Assembly: GCA_028641055.1 (NCBI GenBank)
Contig: CM054062.1
Location: 231,140,696-231,204,695, forward strand
DNA: 64,000 nucleotides
From: Alopecurus myosuroides
Taxonomy: Eukaryota > Streptophyta > Magnoliopsida > Poales > Poaceae
Direction of reading: 5' to 3'
Below the pieces are notes generated by a model. That model had not been told where the DNA came from, made no database searches, and was given only the letters and a program-made list of their open reading frames with translations. The position numbers and the translations under genes are program-made. Numbering within the stretch: position 1 is the first letter of the stretch; each line of letters starts with the position of its first letter. This document shows positions 22,277 through 33,905 of the stretch, piece after piece.

Positions 22277-23165
22277 TGTCTGGTCCATGAATACCAGGGT
22301 AACCAGGCCCGACTGCCGTGGCCCAGCCCGATGGGCGTTCGCGAGACCATCAAACATGTCCCACGATGGGGAAGCCTCTCCCGCAAGACCTGAACCTCAC
22401 TAGGGTCCGACCATCACGAAGTTGGTCCCTCTAGAGGAGCCTCGCCACTTATCCTTGGGGAGGATCTCTACCTCAACACCCGCTCCTCTCCAAAGAACCT
22501 TCCCTCTCAGTAGGGACCAGGGCATGTGCGGCTGACGTCCGCATCTCTACGCGCTGACGGAGGTGGCGCGGAGCCACATAGTCTCTTTAATGGAAGTTGC
22601 CATTTTCGTTTATAAAGCGTGGGCGACAGCTGCATGCGCCAAAGCGCCGCCCCATGACTTCCTCTTCGTTGCAAGAAGACCAAGACGGTGATGAAAGACG
22701 GAGGAAACTTCACCGGATGCCCCCATCGCTCTGCCATCGACGGTGGTGTTGTCCTCGACGACTGAGACTAGTAGGCGATGCAAAGCTCCGATGGTGTGCA
22801 CCTTGGCACCTTGTGGTAGCCCTTTCCCGCCAAGAATGAGCGGGAAGGAGGTCCAAACGCTAGTATAAGTGGAGACCCTTGGCTCCCATAGAAGGAGAGC
22901 TCAATTCACTCGTAGCCCTCGTAGTCTGACCCGAGCACAAGCTCACATCTTGTAGTGTAACTACAACATTGAAATCTATCAGACAAGTAGGAGTAAGATT
23001 TTACACCACAAGGTGGCCTGAACCTAGGTAAAGTCCCTATGTGGCCATTGTTGTCAATCTCAAGCTTTCCTCGCAAAGCCTCTCCAGGGGTGTAGGAAGT
23101 GTGTTTAGCCCCCAGTGTTCGAACCTCCTCAGAGTTCATGTCCCTTGACAAACCACTCTTTGACA
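22277..23165 (+). repeat. 5' LTR of X
   Basis: It starts TGTCTGGTCC at the junction with U and ends TTTGACA. Just after it comes TTGGTGGCCATGTAGGGGG, a damaged form of the TTGGCGCCCACCGTGGGGC primer site seen intact in Z. A TATAAAG box at 22,611-22,617 is conserved in the partner LTR (about 60,324). Bases 22,277 to about 22,730 align with 59,987-60,434. Confidence 0.75.
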
Positions 23166-24890
23166 TTTGGTGGCCATGTAGGGGGCTAAGGAACTCCTTC
23201 ACCTCCTCGTTGCCATGACGCCAGCTTCCTGGACCAGCCCTCGTCCCACCCGAGCCGAGCGCGCTCGCCACATGGGCCAAGCTGTACCGATCTGCAACAA
23301 CAATAACGACGACACGTAGCAACACAACCCCACTAGCGCTGATGGCGCACCCAACGTCGAGGGCGAAGCCTCCTCCCACCCGTCGCAGTGAGACACACCT
23401 GTGTCTCAGCCTCTGCCACCACAACCGTCAGGATCGCAGGGACACCGAGAGCATCCCACCCTTGCCGCAGCCCTTCTACTGTCCTAGGAGTTGCTTGCGC
23501 ACCCGCCCGTGCAGGAAGGGCACGCCGCATGGCTCGCCCTTCTCTAGGAGCTCGTCACAGCCGCAAACGCCCCCATGTTCGTCGCGGGGAGGCAGCGCTG
23601 GCCAACCCAGGAGTGTGGCAGCTCATGAAGCACCGCCCCCTTTCCACGGTGCAACCTCTCCGGTGAAAGGCAATGCCCGCACCAAGTTTCCTGACTAGGC
23701 CCACACCACCAAAGTGCCGGACAAGAGCAACAACAGCTGCCAGATCTTGCACACATCGCAAACGCGCGTGTACATATCGAACGCAGCCACAAGCGCGAGC
23801 AGCGCACCATCCGCGACCTCGCCAGACCCGGCCGCATCAACCGCCCAACAGACATCGACGTGCACTCCACGGTCTACGTCGGGGGCTCCCTCGATTCACC
23901 AAGCAGCTTCGCATGGTCGCATGGCTGCCGAAGTTCAACCCGACACTGCCCTCCCGCTACGACGGTACGACCCCCCCTAGACTTCCTGCAGCTGTACATC
24001 CTCAACGTGTGCGCTGCGAAGAGGGATGACAAATGCATGGCCAACTGGCTGCCCATGCGCCTCAAGGGAGCCGCCCTCATCTGGCTCATGAACTTGCTAA
24101 AGGGCTCCATCGGGTCAGACGAGGAACTGTTTCTCCACTTTGTCGCCAACTTTAAAGGCTCCTACGAGCGCCCCCTCACCTACAACAACCTCCGCGACAT
24201 CCGCCAGCACCCAGGCGAGACACTTCGCCAGTACCTGCAGTGCTTCAGCCAGACATGCAACAAAACTGCCAGCATCGTCGATGCGAACATCATCTCCGCC
24301 TTCATGAGGGGCTCACCAACGAGCGCATGCTCGAAGAGCTCGGCATCAGGGACGGGCTTACTTCCACCGTCAAGCTCGTGGACATGGCCGACAGATACGC
24401 CATGGCCGAGGAAGACCGCCTCTTCAGGCACGACGCTCCTGCTGATAAATCCAGGCCGGTGGCTTCCAAGGCCAATGCCAAGACTTGGAGCAACGACGCA
24501 GACGCCAAGCGCAAGGCTCCGCCCGTCCTGGCAGTAGAGCTCGAGCACCAGCACGGCCACAACAATGCTACTCCCATGGAGGACAACCGCCCCTTCTACG
24601 CGTTCCACAGAATTCACTCCCACTCCACGGATGACTGCTTCCAGCTGGAGAAGATGCACAACGACCGCCTCATGAACAGTGGCCAGGAGGGCTACTCTCG
24701 AGGCAGCAGCGGGCACAACCCTATACGTGGCGACGACCATGGTGGAAGTCGCTGGGAAGAACATGACACGAACAAATACAACACCAACACTGGTGGCTAC
24801 AACAATAACAACTACCAGCAGCATCCCCCACAGTCGCAGCAGCAGCAACGCTCTCTGCTGCATCATCCCAACCCACCCCCTCCTTAGGTG
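23166..24890 (+). pseudogene. gag remnant of X
   Basis: Two frames carry a Tat-type capsid. One gives LPKFNPTLPSRYDGT, then MANWLPMRLKGAALIWLMNL, FVANFKGSYERP and RQHPGETLRQYLQCFSQTCN. A shift near 24,310 leads to the frame 24,240-24,887, with LTNERMLEELGIRD, then VKLVDMADRYAMAEEDR and a YAFHRIHSHSTDDCFQLE block like the family's C/H cluster. It ends in an Asn/Gln-rich tail. At least two frame breaks show the gene is dead. The N-terminal leader up to about 23,900 has no readable motif. Confidence 0.8.
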
Positions 24891-25640
24891 AACGTTGTCA
24901 CACACCACCGCACTGAGGGGAAACAAGGCCATGGCGAGGAAAAAATCGGGGGCTACCAAGAGCCCACATGCTACATCGCCTACATCCTTGGTGGAGCTCA
25001 AGCTCCCCTCTCCAACCACCACTTAAAGTAAATCTCGCGGGAGATCAACGCCGTCCTTCTAGGGGTAGAGGCCGCCAAACCCCTCAAGTGGTCTCCTTCA
25101 ACGTCCCCAAGGTCACGACATCCCCAAGCGTTTTGTAAAAGTCTCCTTCAACGTCCGCAACCACCCCAAGTCCACAAGAACCATGGGAAACATCCCCATG
25201 GTCTGCACCCCCACCATAAACAACATCGTCATCACCAAGAAACTCCTAGATGGGGTGTGGGCTTCAACGTCATCTCGGTGCATACATTCGAGAAGCTGCA
25301 AGTGCCCTACGAGCGCCTGGCTCCCATGAGGCCCTTCACCGGCGTCACCAACGGAACTACGGTTCCCCTGGGACAGGTGCGCCTCGCTGTCACGCTCGGC
25401 ACTCGTCATAAATACCGCACCGAGACCCTCAACTTCTATGTGGCACACATCGCCCTCCCCTACAACGCCATCCTCGTCTACCCAGCTCTCACCAAGTTCA
25501 TGGACGTGACGCACCACGCGGACAACATCGCCAAGCTGCATGGGCCCGATGGTACCATCACTATCCATGGCGAGGTGGAGGACGCGACGCACTCCGTAGA
25601 ACGATCCTACAAGGAGGTGCCAATCTCACACACCGCCGAC
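24891..25640 (+). pseudogene. Aspartic protease remnant of X
   Basis: After a broken linker (INAVLLGVEAAKPLKWS) the frame from 25,257 reads GFNVISVHTFEKLQVPYERL, then RPFTGVTNGT, PLGQVRLAVTLGTR and VAHIALPYNAILVYPALTKFM, the body of a Tat-type retropepsin. The active-site D-G-G loop just upstream (about 25,248-25,256) is split from this frame. Nothing resembling reverse transcriptase follows, although it should begin here in a complete element. Confidence 0.8.
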
Positions 25641-26781
25641 GAAGACGATTCAGGACACCACAACGAGGTTCCGAAGAAGCGGCTGCTATTCTGTCCAGAG
25701 GTGGTAGCCACCCAGAAGACCTCGCCAAGCGTTGGGGGGGGGGGGCTACCACCGCTCTCCACGAGGGCGTGCCTCCCAACTAGGGGGCGCACTCGCCACC
25801 CGCTTGCTCCATGCGCCTCCACAAGGCCGTGGAGACGTACCCACGAGGGGACCCCATGACGCCACGGTAAAAACGTCGCCAGGACATCTATCCGTGAGGG
25901 TATCAGGGAGCTCTCACCAGGCGCTCCTCGTGGCAACGAGAGCTTCTACCCACACAAGTGGGAGCCCCGTTCCGGTGGGGCAAACTTTTGTTACTCGAGG
26001 GCACCACAAGGCCACTACATCCTCGAGCTATGCACGTGAACTCACGCGAGTATCAGCCCCATGACGATGGGAGTCCCGTGTACGCACGGTGACATCAAGT
26101 GCCTCTTGGGGGACCACAAGGTCATGACATCCCCAAGCGTTTTATAAAAGAACAATGCGTCACCCTAGCAGTAAATTCAGTTACTTTCCTGAGCAATTAT
26201 CTCTCTTTGCATGCCGACATGCTTGCATCTCTGTATCCAACACACTCATGAGAATTCATCTCAGCATACTTACCTCTCTAGAGGCGCGTAAGTGCCTGTT
26301 TTTCTCACGAGAGCATCCCGCGAGCGGGAGCTAGGATGGTGTATTTGCACGGGTAGCTATTGTACACAACACCTCGCCAAGTTCCTTGGCGTAGATTTCT
26401 TCGCGAGATGCTCATGAAGGAACAGTCAAAGGCGCGCCCGTGTCGACAATACAAATGATTGCAGGCAATCACAGTTCCTAGGAGCAAGCGCGTAACCCTT
26501 TGCAAGGAATGGAAGGAGATCCTCTACAAGAAGCCTAAGATATATACACAACGAGTAACAAGAAGTCCTCCACAAGGGACGCAAGTGAGGTCTCTTGAAG
26601 GATCCCCAGGGGCACTACCCCGACAAAGGACTTTGCCACACAACAACTAAGTTTCTCCACAAAAGAATATCGAGAGACACATACAAAACATAATAATTAA
26701 GGTCACATAATTGCCTATTCGTAATATTTATAATTGTTCACCTATTCTCTGCCATGGACACTAGGAAGACGAAGCCACCAC
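25641..26781. other. X internal region where pol would be expected
   Basis: GC-rich, then AT-rich sequence without RT, RNase H or integrase motifs on either strand. The words CACAAGGTCATGACATCCCC and CCCCAAGCGTTTT appear both near 25,110 and near 26,115, so a diverged segment of about 40 bases is repeated. This suggests that pol was lost by recombination between short repeats, or was never present in this subfamily. Confidence 0.45.
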
Positions 26782-28105
26782 TCAAACAGAAGAATGGTGG
26801 CCCTCAGAGTCTTCTGGATCACCACAAGATGCTCCTGCTTCGCCCGCACCAGCGGTGTTCTTCGGGCCTCCCAGCAGGTTGAATGCATCTATAAAGGAAA
26901 TCACATCCGCGCGCACCCTACGCCGGAGATATTCCTGGAGATCATCAGGGATCGGCGCCAATATCTTGCGGAAGTAAAAAAGGGGACCGACATGGAGAAG
27001 CTCGGAGAAGGCATGTGTAACTGTCGCCAATAGAAGTTGGCGGTTCTCCTTGTTTAGGACACCATCCAGGTCATGGACCTCCTCCTCGAGTGTGGTAAGA
27101 AACTGCAAGAAATAGTGGATGCAGCCAGCACCATCGAACTCGAGCAGGAGGTCCAGCGTTTCGATGTGTAGGTGATTAGTGATGGCGCAGGCGCTGCGAA
27201 CCGCTCGTCCAAACAGCCCCTCAAACGTGTGCCTTAGTTCGCGCGCCTTCCTGGCGAAGGCCTGGAGCTCCTCACCTCCCTCAACGAGCGGGGTGATCTG
27301 TCCCTGCAGGGCAAGCAGGTCAGCTTGGTAGCCTGCGGCCTCTTTGGACGCACGCTCCTTGGCTCTCCTCTCACCGTCACTCTCCTGACGGATCCGGCGT
27401 AAATCTTTCTCGAGGCCTTCAATCTCCTTGTTTAGCTCCCCCTCCGCTGGACAAACTTGGCCTCTTGGTCCTTGGACTTTTGGCCAAACTTCTTCACGAG
27501 CTCCTTGAGAATGGCCGCGCGGCCAGCATTGACTTGCTTCTTGACCCCCTCCTCACGCTCAGCTTTCTCCACGGCGAGCCGAGCATTGCATGCGTCAATG
27601 TTTTTCTAGGTGGAGTCCTCCACTTCCCGCACCCCAGTATCCATAGTCTCAAGGAGGTCCCGCTCGAGGCTAAGCTCAACCTCCACCCGTGCAATCCCTT
27701 CTTCCCGCTTCGCGAGGTCCCTCTTGGCTTCCCGGAGTTTCTCCTCTCTAGGAGAGAGGCTGTCCTCCAGAACTTGGTCTTCTCGGCAAGCAACTTTAGG
27801 CGCGTCTCACGGAAGGCGAGCTCCCCCTCTCGCTCCTGGCGGTGGTGGGTCCACTCCTCCATCTCCAGCTCGTGCTGCTTCTTCTTGACGCGGAGCTTGT
27901 CCCGGCCGTCCAGCACGGTTGCCAGCATTTTCTCGGCCTCCTACAGAGCCGTGGTGGCGCCTTGGCATCACTGCTCAGCTTCCTCAAGAATTACCTGCCT
28001 TGCCTCCGCCGTGAGGCCCTCCTGGGTGCGATCGACCGCGACCACTTCTCGAAGCTTACCGCCCAGGAGCTCGAGGCGCTCGTACTCCTTGGTCACAGAG
28101 GCCAC
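26782..28105 (-). pseudogene. C-terminal half of the antisense accessory gene of X
   Basis: On the minus strand, Glu/Lys/Arg-rich coiled-coil frames (ASVTKEYERLELLGGKLREV, LATVLDGRDKLRVKKKQHEL, EMEEWTHHRQEREGELAFRE) run from 28,105 to about 27,230. A closing frame at 27,108-26,782 reads LTTLEEEVHDLDGVLNKENR, TVTHAFSELLHVGP and PIPDDLQEYLRRRVRADVIS. This coiled coil plus short globular tail is the usual C-terminus of Transposase_28-type proteins in grasses. Shifts break it, and Y separates it from its N-terminal half. Confidence 0.7.
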
Positions 28106-29649
28106 TGATGGTGCAGATTTTGCACTCGTTGGGATACCCCAAGAGGAGGGTGTGAAGAGCACATCGGTAGGAAGTTTTCCCCTTAGTTAAGAACCAGGGT
28201 TATCAATCCAGTAGGAGAAAGAGAATCTTTGGAAGGTTGATGCCACTGACGGTGGTGCTGGCGCTTCAACGGTGTCAGCAACAACATGGAACCTGCACAC
28301 AACACAATCAAAATAATTTGCCCCAACGGTACAGTGAGATTGTCAATCTCACCGGTATTGCTGAAAACAAAGATTAGACGTATAGTGTGGAAAACAGTGT
28401 AGGCTTGCAGAAAGTAAAGAGAGCAGGAAATTGTTGGTGGTTTGTTTAACAATGTGGAAAATGGACCAGGATTCGTAGTTTCACTAGTGGTGTCTCTCCA
28501 TAAAAGATAGCATGCCGGGTGAACAAATTACAGCTGGGAAATTGACAAATAAAGGTTGCACCGTAGTGCACAATATGACATGAAGATTACTATGTTATTT
28601 AGTGGGGGCATTGCAACAATATACATAGACCGACATCCATCTGCATCTATGACTAATAATCCACCCTCTGGTTATCATCCGAACCCCCTCAGGTATTAAG
28701 TTGCAAGCAACAGATAATTGCATTAAACAAAGTGTGTAATGTAAGCAATGATTATGCACGCGGGCACTCTCACCACTATTTTCTCCCTAATGGCAACAAC
28801 ACATCCTCCCCCTTCATGTTTCTGTCACTCGAGCAAGGCAACAAGGAGGCATGAACCCACTATCGAGCATAAATACTCCCTCTTGGAGTCACTAACAATT
28901 AATTGGCCAGAATAACCACTAGCAAGAGAGAGCATGCAAGATCACAAATAACACATGCAAATAAAGACTATAATCAACTTGGCATAAGGTCAATATTCAT
29001 CGGATCCCAGCAAACACAGCACAGAGAATTACATAAGATCAATCTCGATCATGATATGTAGCTCACGAGATCTAAACATGGAGGCATATGAGAAGAAGAC
29101 AACCATCTAGCTACAGCTACGAACCCGTAGTCCAAGGATGAATTAATCACACATCACTCCAGAGGCAGGCATGGTGATGAAGAGGCCTCCGGTGATGATC
29201 TCCTCTCCAGCAGGGTGCCGGAAACAGCTTTAGAGCCCCCTGATCCGGGGTTGACGGTGACGGCGGCTGTAGAACTTTTTCGGGGATTTTGATCAGGTGT
29301 TTAGGGTTTTCCATCCGGGGGTTTAAATAGGCGAAAGGGCGAAGGCGGTGGTGCTCCAGGTGGCCCACACCTGGCCGCGCCACCCTATGGTGTGGCCCCC
29401 TACTACCCCTCTCCGGCTCCTCTTCGGTCTTCTGGATATTTGCGGGGAAAATAGGACTTCTGGGCTTCGAATTTTCCAATTCCGAGAATATTTGTAGAAC
29501 AAATTTTCTGAAACAAAAAACAGCAGAAACCAGGGAACTGGCTCTGTGGCATCTTGTTAATAGGTTAGTCCAGAAAATCGATAAAAATGACATCAAGAAG
29601 GGAGAAAACATGTAGCAATTGGCATAATATTAGGGACATGCTAATATTA
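28106..29649 (-). repeat. 3' LTR of Y
   Basis: It starts TGATGGTGCAGATTTTGCAC. Its far end is shortened: where the partner LTR has about 20 extra bases and then GACGTATCA, this copy reads TAGGGACATGCTAATATTA. The family's GTTCCTACTCGTCCTCGAG boundary sequence follows at once. Confidence 0.85.
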
Positions 29650-32213
29650 GTTCCTACTCGTCCTCGAGTAGGTAAACGATAAAACAGTAATTTCTGAGGT
29701 GACATGCTACTAACACAAACTTGATCAATCTATGTAAAAGCATATGCATGCTGAGATCATAAGACTTTAAACACAGGCATGATAAATAAAGCTTTAATAA
29801 TAAAGCATAGCAATTACTTTGCATCATGAAAAGTAACTAAAATAAAGGGTCATGAATAATAATGCAAAGAAAGGTAAATGTTTGTTTCAGGTATAGAGAA
29901 AGCATGGCAAAGTGATATTTCGATAGTCCTTAAGAGTGGGGCAAAACATAAATGTCAGGAAACCTTAAAAGTTCAAGAGGAAGACTAGAACAAATAATTT
30001 ATGAACAAATAATATCACATCATGAAGTAATTATTGATGCTTATGGGACAAATGCACATAGAACTCAGAATGGAAAAAATGCTCTCTCAACTGTGTATAA
30101 AGTTAGAAGATGGAGACTCAACATAAAAGTAAAAGAAAGGCCCTTCGTAGAGGGAAGCAGGGATCACTCATGTGCTAGACCTTTGATTTTATTAAACAGA
30201 GGTATTAAAAGTTTGACACTCCTCCCATCCATCTTTCACAAACCATGGCTAACCGAATCCTCGGGTGCCTGCCAACAAGCACATACCATGGAGGAGTGTC
30301 TATATTTTGGGAGATGTATGCTAATGTCAACGAATAGTAAACAGAAAATACAATACGTCACAAGTCAACTGGATTCACAAGAGCGGCTCCCATGGTGAAG
30401 GACGCAACTGGTGTCGAAGGTCATCCCTCTTTCTCTTTTGTTTACACAATTATGATTTGACTGATAAATCAGGGGCAAAAATAGTGAAGAGAATTTGTAT
30501 GCATTAATTTGGGGCTGGGCACCCCGCTGCCAGCTCTTCTATCATTTGGATAAGCGGATGAAGCCACTAGTCCAGGGTGTGAAATCCAATCAACAAGTGA
30601 GATAAAGATTCTCTATTTACGTCCTCATGAGCAAAAACAGGAACATAAAGCAAGAGTAATTTTGAAGGTTTTAAAGGTAACACATGAGCAATTTACTTTG
30701 GAATGGAAGTTAAATACCACATGTAGGTAGATATGGTGGACACAATGGGAAAAACTTTGGTTTAGGGAGTTTGGATGCACGAGTATAGCTCATACTCAGT
30801 ACAGGTGGAGGCTGGCAAAAGACTGGGAGCGACAAATCAAGAGAGCATAAGAGCCATAATCATGCATAGCAACATAAGCATCATTAATTAAAACATAAGC
30901 AGTATCACAAGTTCAAAAACTAAGTGGTCATGGAGGCTATTCGTGACTGGTTTGTAGTAAAAAAAATGGTGTGAGAATGCGCCAAGTCAACCAAATAAAA
31001 CATTCGAACGAGAATATCATTATTGATGCTTTACTATGACAAAAACAACTCAAGAATCTTTCAATACATATAAAACACTCCCAGCTATTTGAGGCTAATC
31101 ATTCTACTCAATAACCACAAGGCTTTAAAACTAAAATAACATTTAGCATGGCATGAAAAAGTCCTAGCCACAGTCTATACAAGCTTCTACTAGTAGTGTT
31201 ATAAATTCTACTTCAAGCAGTATTTTTTCTTTTGTTTCTCCCAACAAGCACCATACAAAACATGCTTTAACAAAAATACTCTTTATTATAAAGCAAGCAA
31301 ACATGAGATTACTCAAATAATGCTACTAAAACTAACAGCTCTAACAAGAGATGCATGCAAAACAAGAGCTGAATAAATGCAGCAGCTAGACAGAGATTAA
31401 GAATACAACGTATTCTCATGAAAAAGCGGAGCGTGTCACTCTCCAATAAAAGAATGTTGGGGTCCAAACAAGCTTATTAAGAAAGTAAAAACAAACTGAA
31501 AGTAATATAAAAATCAAACTGAAAACAAAAATAAAAGACGCTCCAAGTAAAGCACATAAGATGCGACCGAATAAAAATATAGTTTCACTAGAAGTGACCT
31601 GGTAATTTTGTTGATCAAGAAGGGGATGCCTTGGGCATCCCCAAGCTTAGACGCTTTAGTCTTCTTGGAATTTGCTTGGATGTACCATCGGGGCATACCC
31701 AAGCTTAGTTTTTTTCACTCTTCTTGATCACATCATATCATCCTCTTCTCTTGACCCTTGAAAACTTCCTTCACATCAAAATTCTCACAACCTTCATTAG
31801 GAACGTTAGTGCAGTTGAAATAAGAAATTCACATGGTTCAGTTTCAACACAAGTCTAACCCTGGAAAACACATTAGATACTGTCACAACTTCTTTCAGAA
31901 CTCTTTTTATCAAAAGAACATCAAAATAAAGAGATTAAGATGTAAATGCGATAAATGGCACAAATCTTTCAAAAATAGAACAACAGGTAAAGATCGATTT
32001 TTCAAAAATCTTCTGCTGCTCAAATAAAAAAGTGGTCTTCTATAAAATTTGCGTATATAACTCAGGATTAAGCACAAAAAAGCTCAGGTCAATTTGAATT
32101 TTATGTGATTTTTAACGGAATTTACAATGGAGTGCAGAAATTTGTTTCCTGCGGAGACATCCGAAATATAGGCTCAACTTTCCACTAGTGGCTTTACTTG
32201 TACCAACAAAAAC
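29650..32213 (-). other. Y internal 3' region, non-coding
   Basis: AT-rich sequence with no protein motif. A segment near 29,940-30,300 and another with GGGGCTGGGCACCCCGCTGC near 30,512 recur in element V (about 62,100-62,600) at high similarity, so this is shared backbone of a non-autonomous Athila-like group. It has no LTR end and no RT or integrase remnant. Confidence 0.6.
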
Positions 32214-32966
32214 TCAAAAGAAAAGATATAGCGGGGTTGCTAAGAAAATAGAAAACACCCAGGTGCAAGCACACCAAAGAAAACAAAGGAAAACTAAAAG
32301 AAAACAGAGAAATAAAACGGGTTGTCTCCCGGTAGCGCTTTTCTTTAAAGCCTTTCCGCTAGGCATAAAAAGGGTGGAATCACGTGGATGGTCACATAAG
32401 AAATATGTATTGAAGCAAAAGAGAGCATCATGAATAAAATATAAAACAAATTTAAGTCTAACCCACTTCCTATGCATTGGAATCTTGTAAATAAATAAAT
32501 TAAAGAAGCTCAAACTAGAAATCATGGGAAGGTAGAATAAGAGCAACTTCAAAACTTTGAACAAAAAGAGAGGTGTTTTAGTAACATGAGAATTCTTACA
32601 ACCATATTTTCCTCTCTCATAATAATTTTCAGTAGGATCATGAACAAACTCAACAACATAATTATCACATAAAGCATGTTTGTCATGGTCTAAAAGTACA
32701 CAATTAATATCAAGCTCAAAAACAGTGGGATCAAAATTTAAAACCAGCACTTCTTTCCCCCCACTTTTAGCAATATCAAAACAAGATAATTGGTCAATCT
32801 TAAAAGGTATAGGACACATTATAGCAATCCTATTTTCAGTAGCATTATGATTTATAACATCAAGTAACATAGGACCATCATCAAGAGCATTATCATAAGA
32901 TTTATCCAAGTAGCATAGATTATCATAAATAATAGTAGAAATATCATTCTCACAAGTTTCATTCAT
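32214..32966 (-). CDS. Y ORF 2, element-specific protein of unknown function
   Basis: The frame is 250 codons. Residues 1 to about 100 are acidic (NALDDGPMLLDVINHNATEN, CFDIAKSGGKEVLVLNFDPT), and the C-terminal half is hydrophobic and aromatic, possibly not natural coding sequence. Similar ORFs occur in Triticeae Athila-like elements that lack pol. I recognise no catalytic motif. It follows ORF 1 after a stop at about 33,023 and may be the broken continuation of the same reading frame. Confidence 0.45.
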   Translation of the reverse strand: MNETCENDISTIIYDNLCYLDKSYDNALDDGPMLLDVINHNATENRIAIMCPIPFKIDQLSCFDIAKSGGKEVLVLNFDPTVFELDINCVLLDHDKHALCDNYVVEFVHDPTENYYERGKYGCKNSHVTKTPLFLFKVLKLLLFYLPMISSLSFFNLFIYKIPMHRKWVRLKFVLYFIHDALFCFNTYFLCDHPRDSTLFMPSGKALKKSATGRQPVLFLCFLLVFLCFLWCACTWVFSIFLATPLYLFF

Positions 32967-33023
32967 AGTAGTATCAAGACCACAAGTATAGCAAGTATCA
33001 ATTTCATGAAATAATGTATGAGT

Positions 33024-33557
33024 TCAAGAGTTACTATCATTGGGAGGTAGACCTGGGTAGCTCCATTCTTCCTCCTCTTGATCATCACTCTCCTCCTCTT
33101 TTTTATCCAATGAGCTTCCAGATTCAGCAATTTTTTCTTCCATAGGCTCCTGCAAGGCATCAGTTACTTCCTTAGGTTGAGAGAATTTATTAAGATATTC
33201 CATTATGTAGTAATTACAATCCTTGTAGTTATCAAAGCAATATTCAAGTATAGCATAAATCTCATATTTATAAGGTGCATCATCAATACTTTCAAGCAAA
33301 TAGGAAATTTCGAATGCACCCTTCCAAGCAATAAATTCTTCAATTTGTTCCACATCATATAATTCATAATTTCCCTTAACATAAGAAGATATGGTAACAT
33401 TATCATTAAACTCACATTGAAAAGGGAGGTGTTTATACCTCCTACAACAACAAGATTTATCAAAGCAATAAGTAACATTATAAGTAGGGCACAAGTTTTT
33501 AGCATAGTCATGCAATTTATTAATTTTCTCCCATAAGTGTATCCCTTTTTGTGACAA
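33024..33557 (-). CDS. Y ORF 1, element-specific acidic protein
   Basis: The frame of 177 codons starts about 320 bases after the primer site. It is Cys- and Tyr-rich in the first third (CPTYNVTYCFDKSCCCRRYK) and strongly acidic at the end (KKEEESDDQEEEEWSYPGLP). No gag major homology region, zinc knuckle or enzyme motif is visible. Proteins of this kind are typical of the non-autonomous Athila-like group and may derive from a gag N-terminus. Function unknown. Confidence 0.5.
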   Translation of the reverse strand: MSQKGIHLWEKINKLHDYAKNLCPTYNVTYCFDKSCCCRRYKHLPFQCEFNDNVTISSYVKGNYELYDVEQIEEFIAWKGAFEISYLLESIDDAPYKYEIYAILEYCFDNYKDCNYYIMEYLNKFSQPKEVTDALQEPMEEKIAESGSSLDKKEEESDDQEEEEWSYPGLPPNDSNS

Positions 33558-33876
33558 GCGGTGTTCCTTACAATGTTTTGTTGTTCATCCGTGAACCCAC
33601 CTTGCCTGAAAGATCTAGTTTCAAAGACATCAAACATTGATAGCAAGCATGATAAAGCAAAAATAACAACTAGAACACTTGAAAATACTTGAGTTGCTTT
33701 CTATGCTATAGAGTAAACTAATTTTTGTGTGTGTGTTTTCAATATAGAGAAATAAACTATTTTTTATGTGTTTTTGATATAGATAAATAAAAACAAGACA
33801 AAAATAAAAACAAGACAATAAAAACAAAATAAAGAGATTGAGAGTGAGAGATTCCCCTTGCCAGAAGAATTCCTTC

Positions 33877-33894
33877 TCCCCGGCAACGACGCCA
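33877..33894 (-). promoter_or_regulatory. Primer binding site of Y
   Basis: On the minus strand TGGCGTCGTTGCCGGGGA lies 11 bases inside the 5' LTR. It differs by one base from the tRNA-Asp-type site TGGCGCCGTTGCCGGGGA used by many grass Athila-like elements. It fixes the orientation of Y. Confidence 0.88.
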
Positions 33895-33905
33895 GAAAAA
33901 GTCCT

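Noticed and set aside
24180..25022. 280-codon minus-strand frame opposite the X gag
   Set aside because: Val/Leu-rich mirror of GC-rich gag; the + strand carries clear capsid motifs at the same place.
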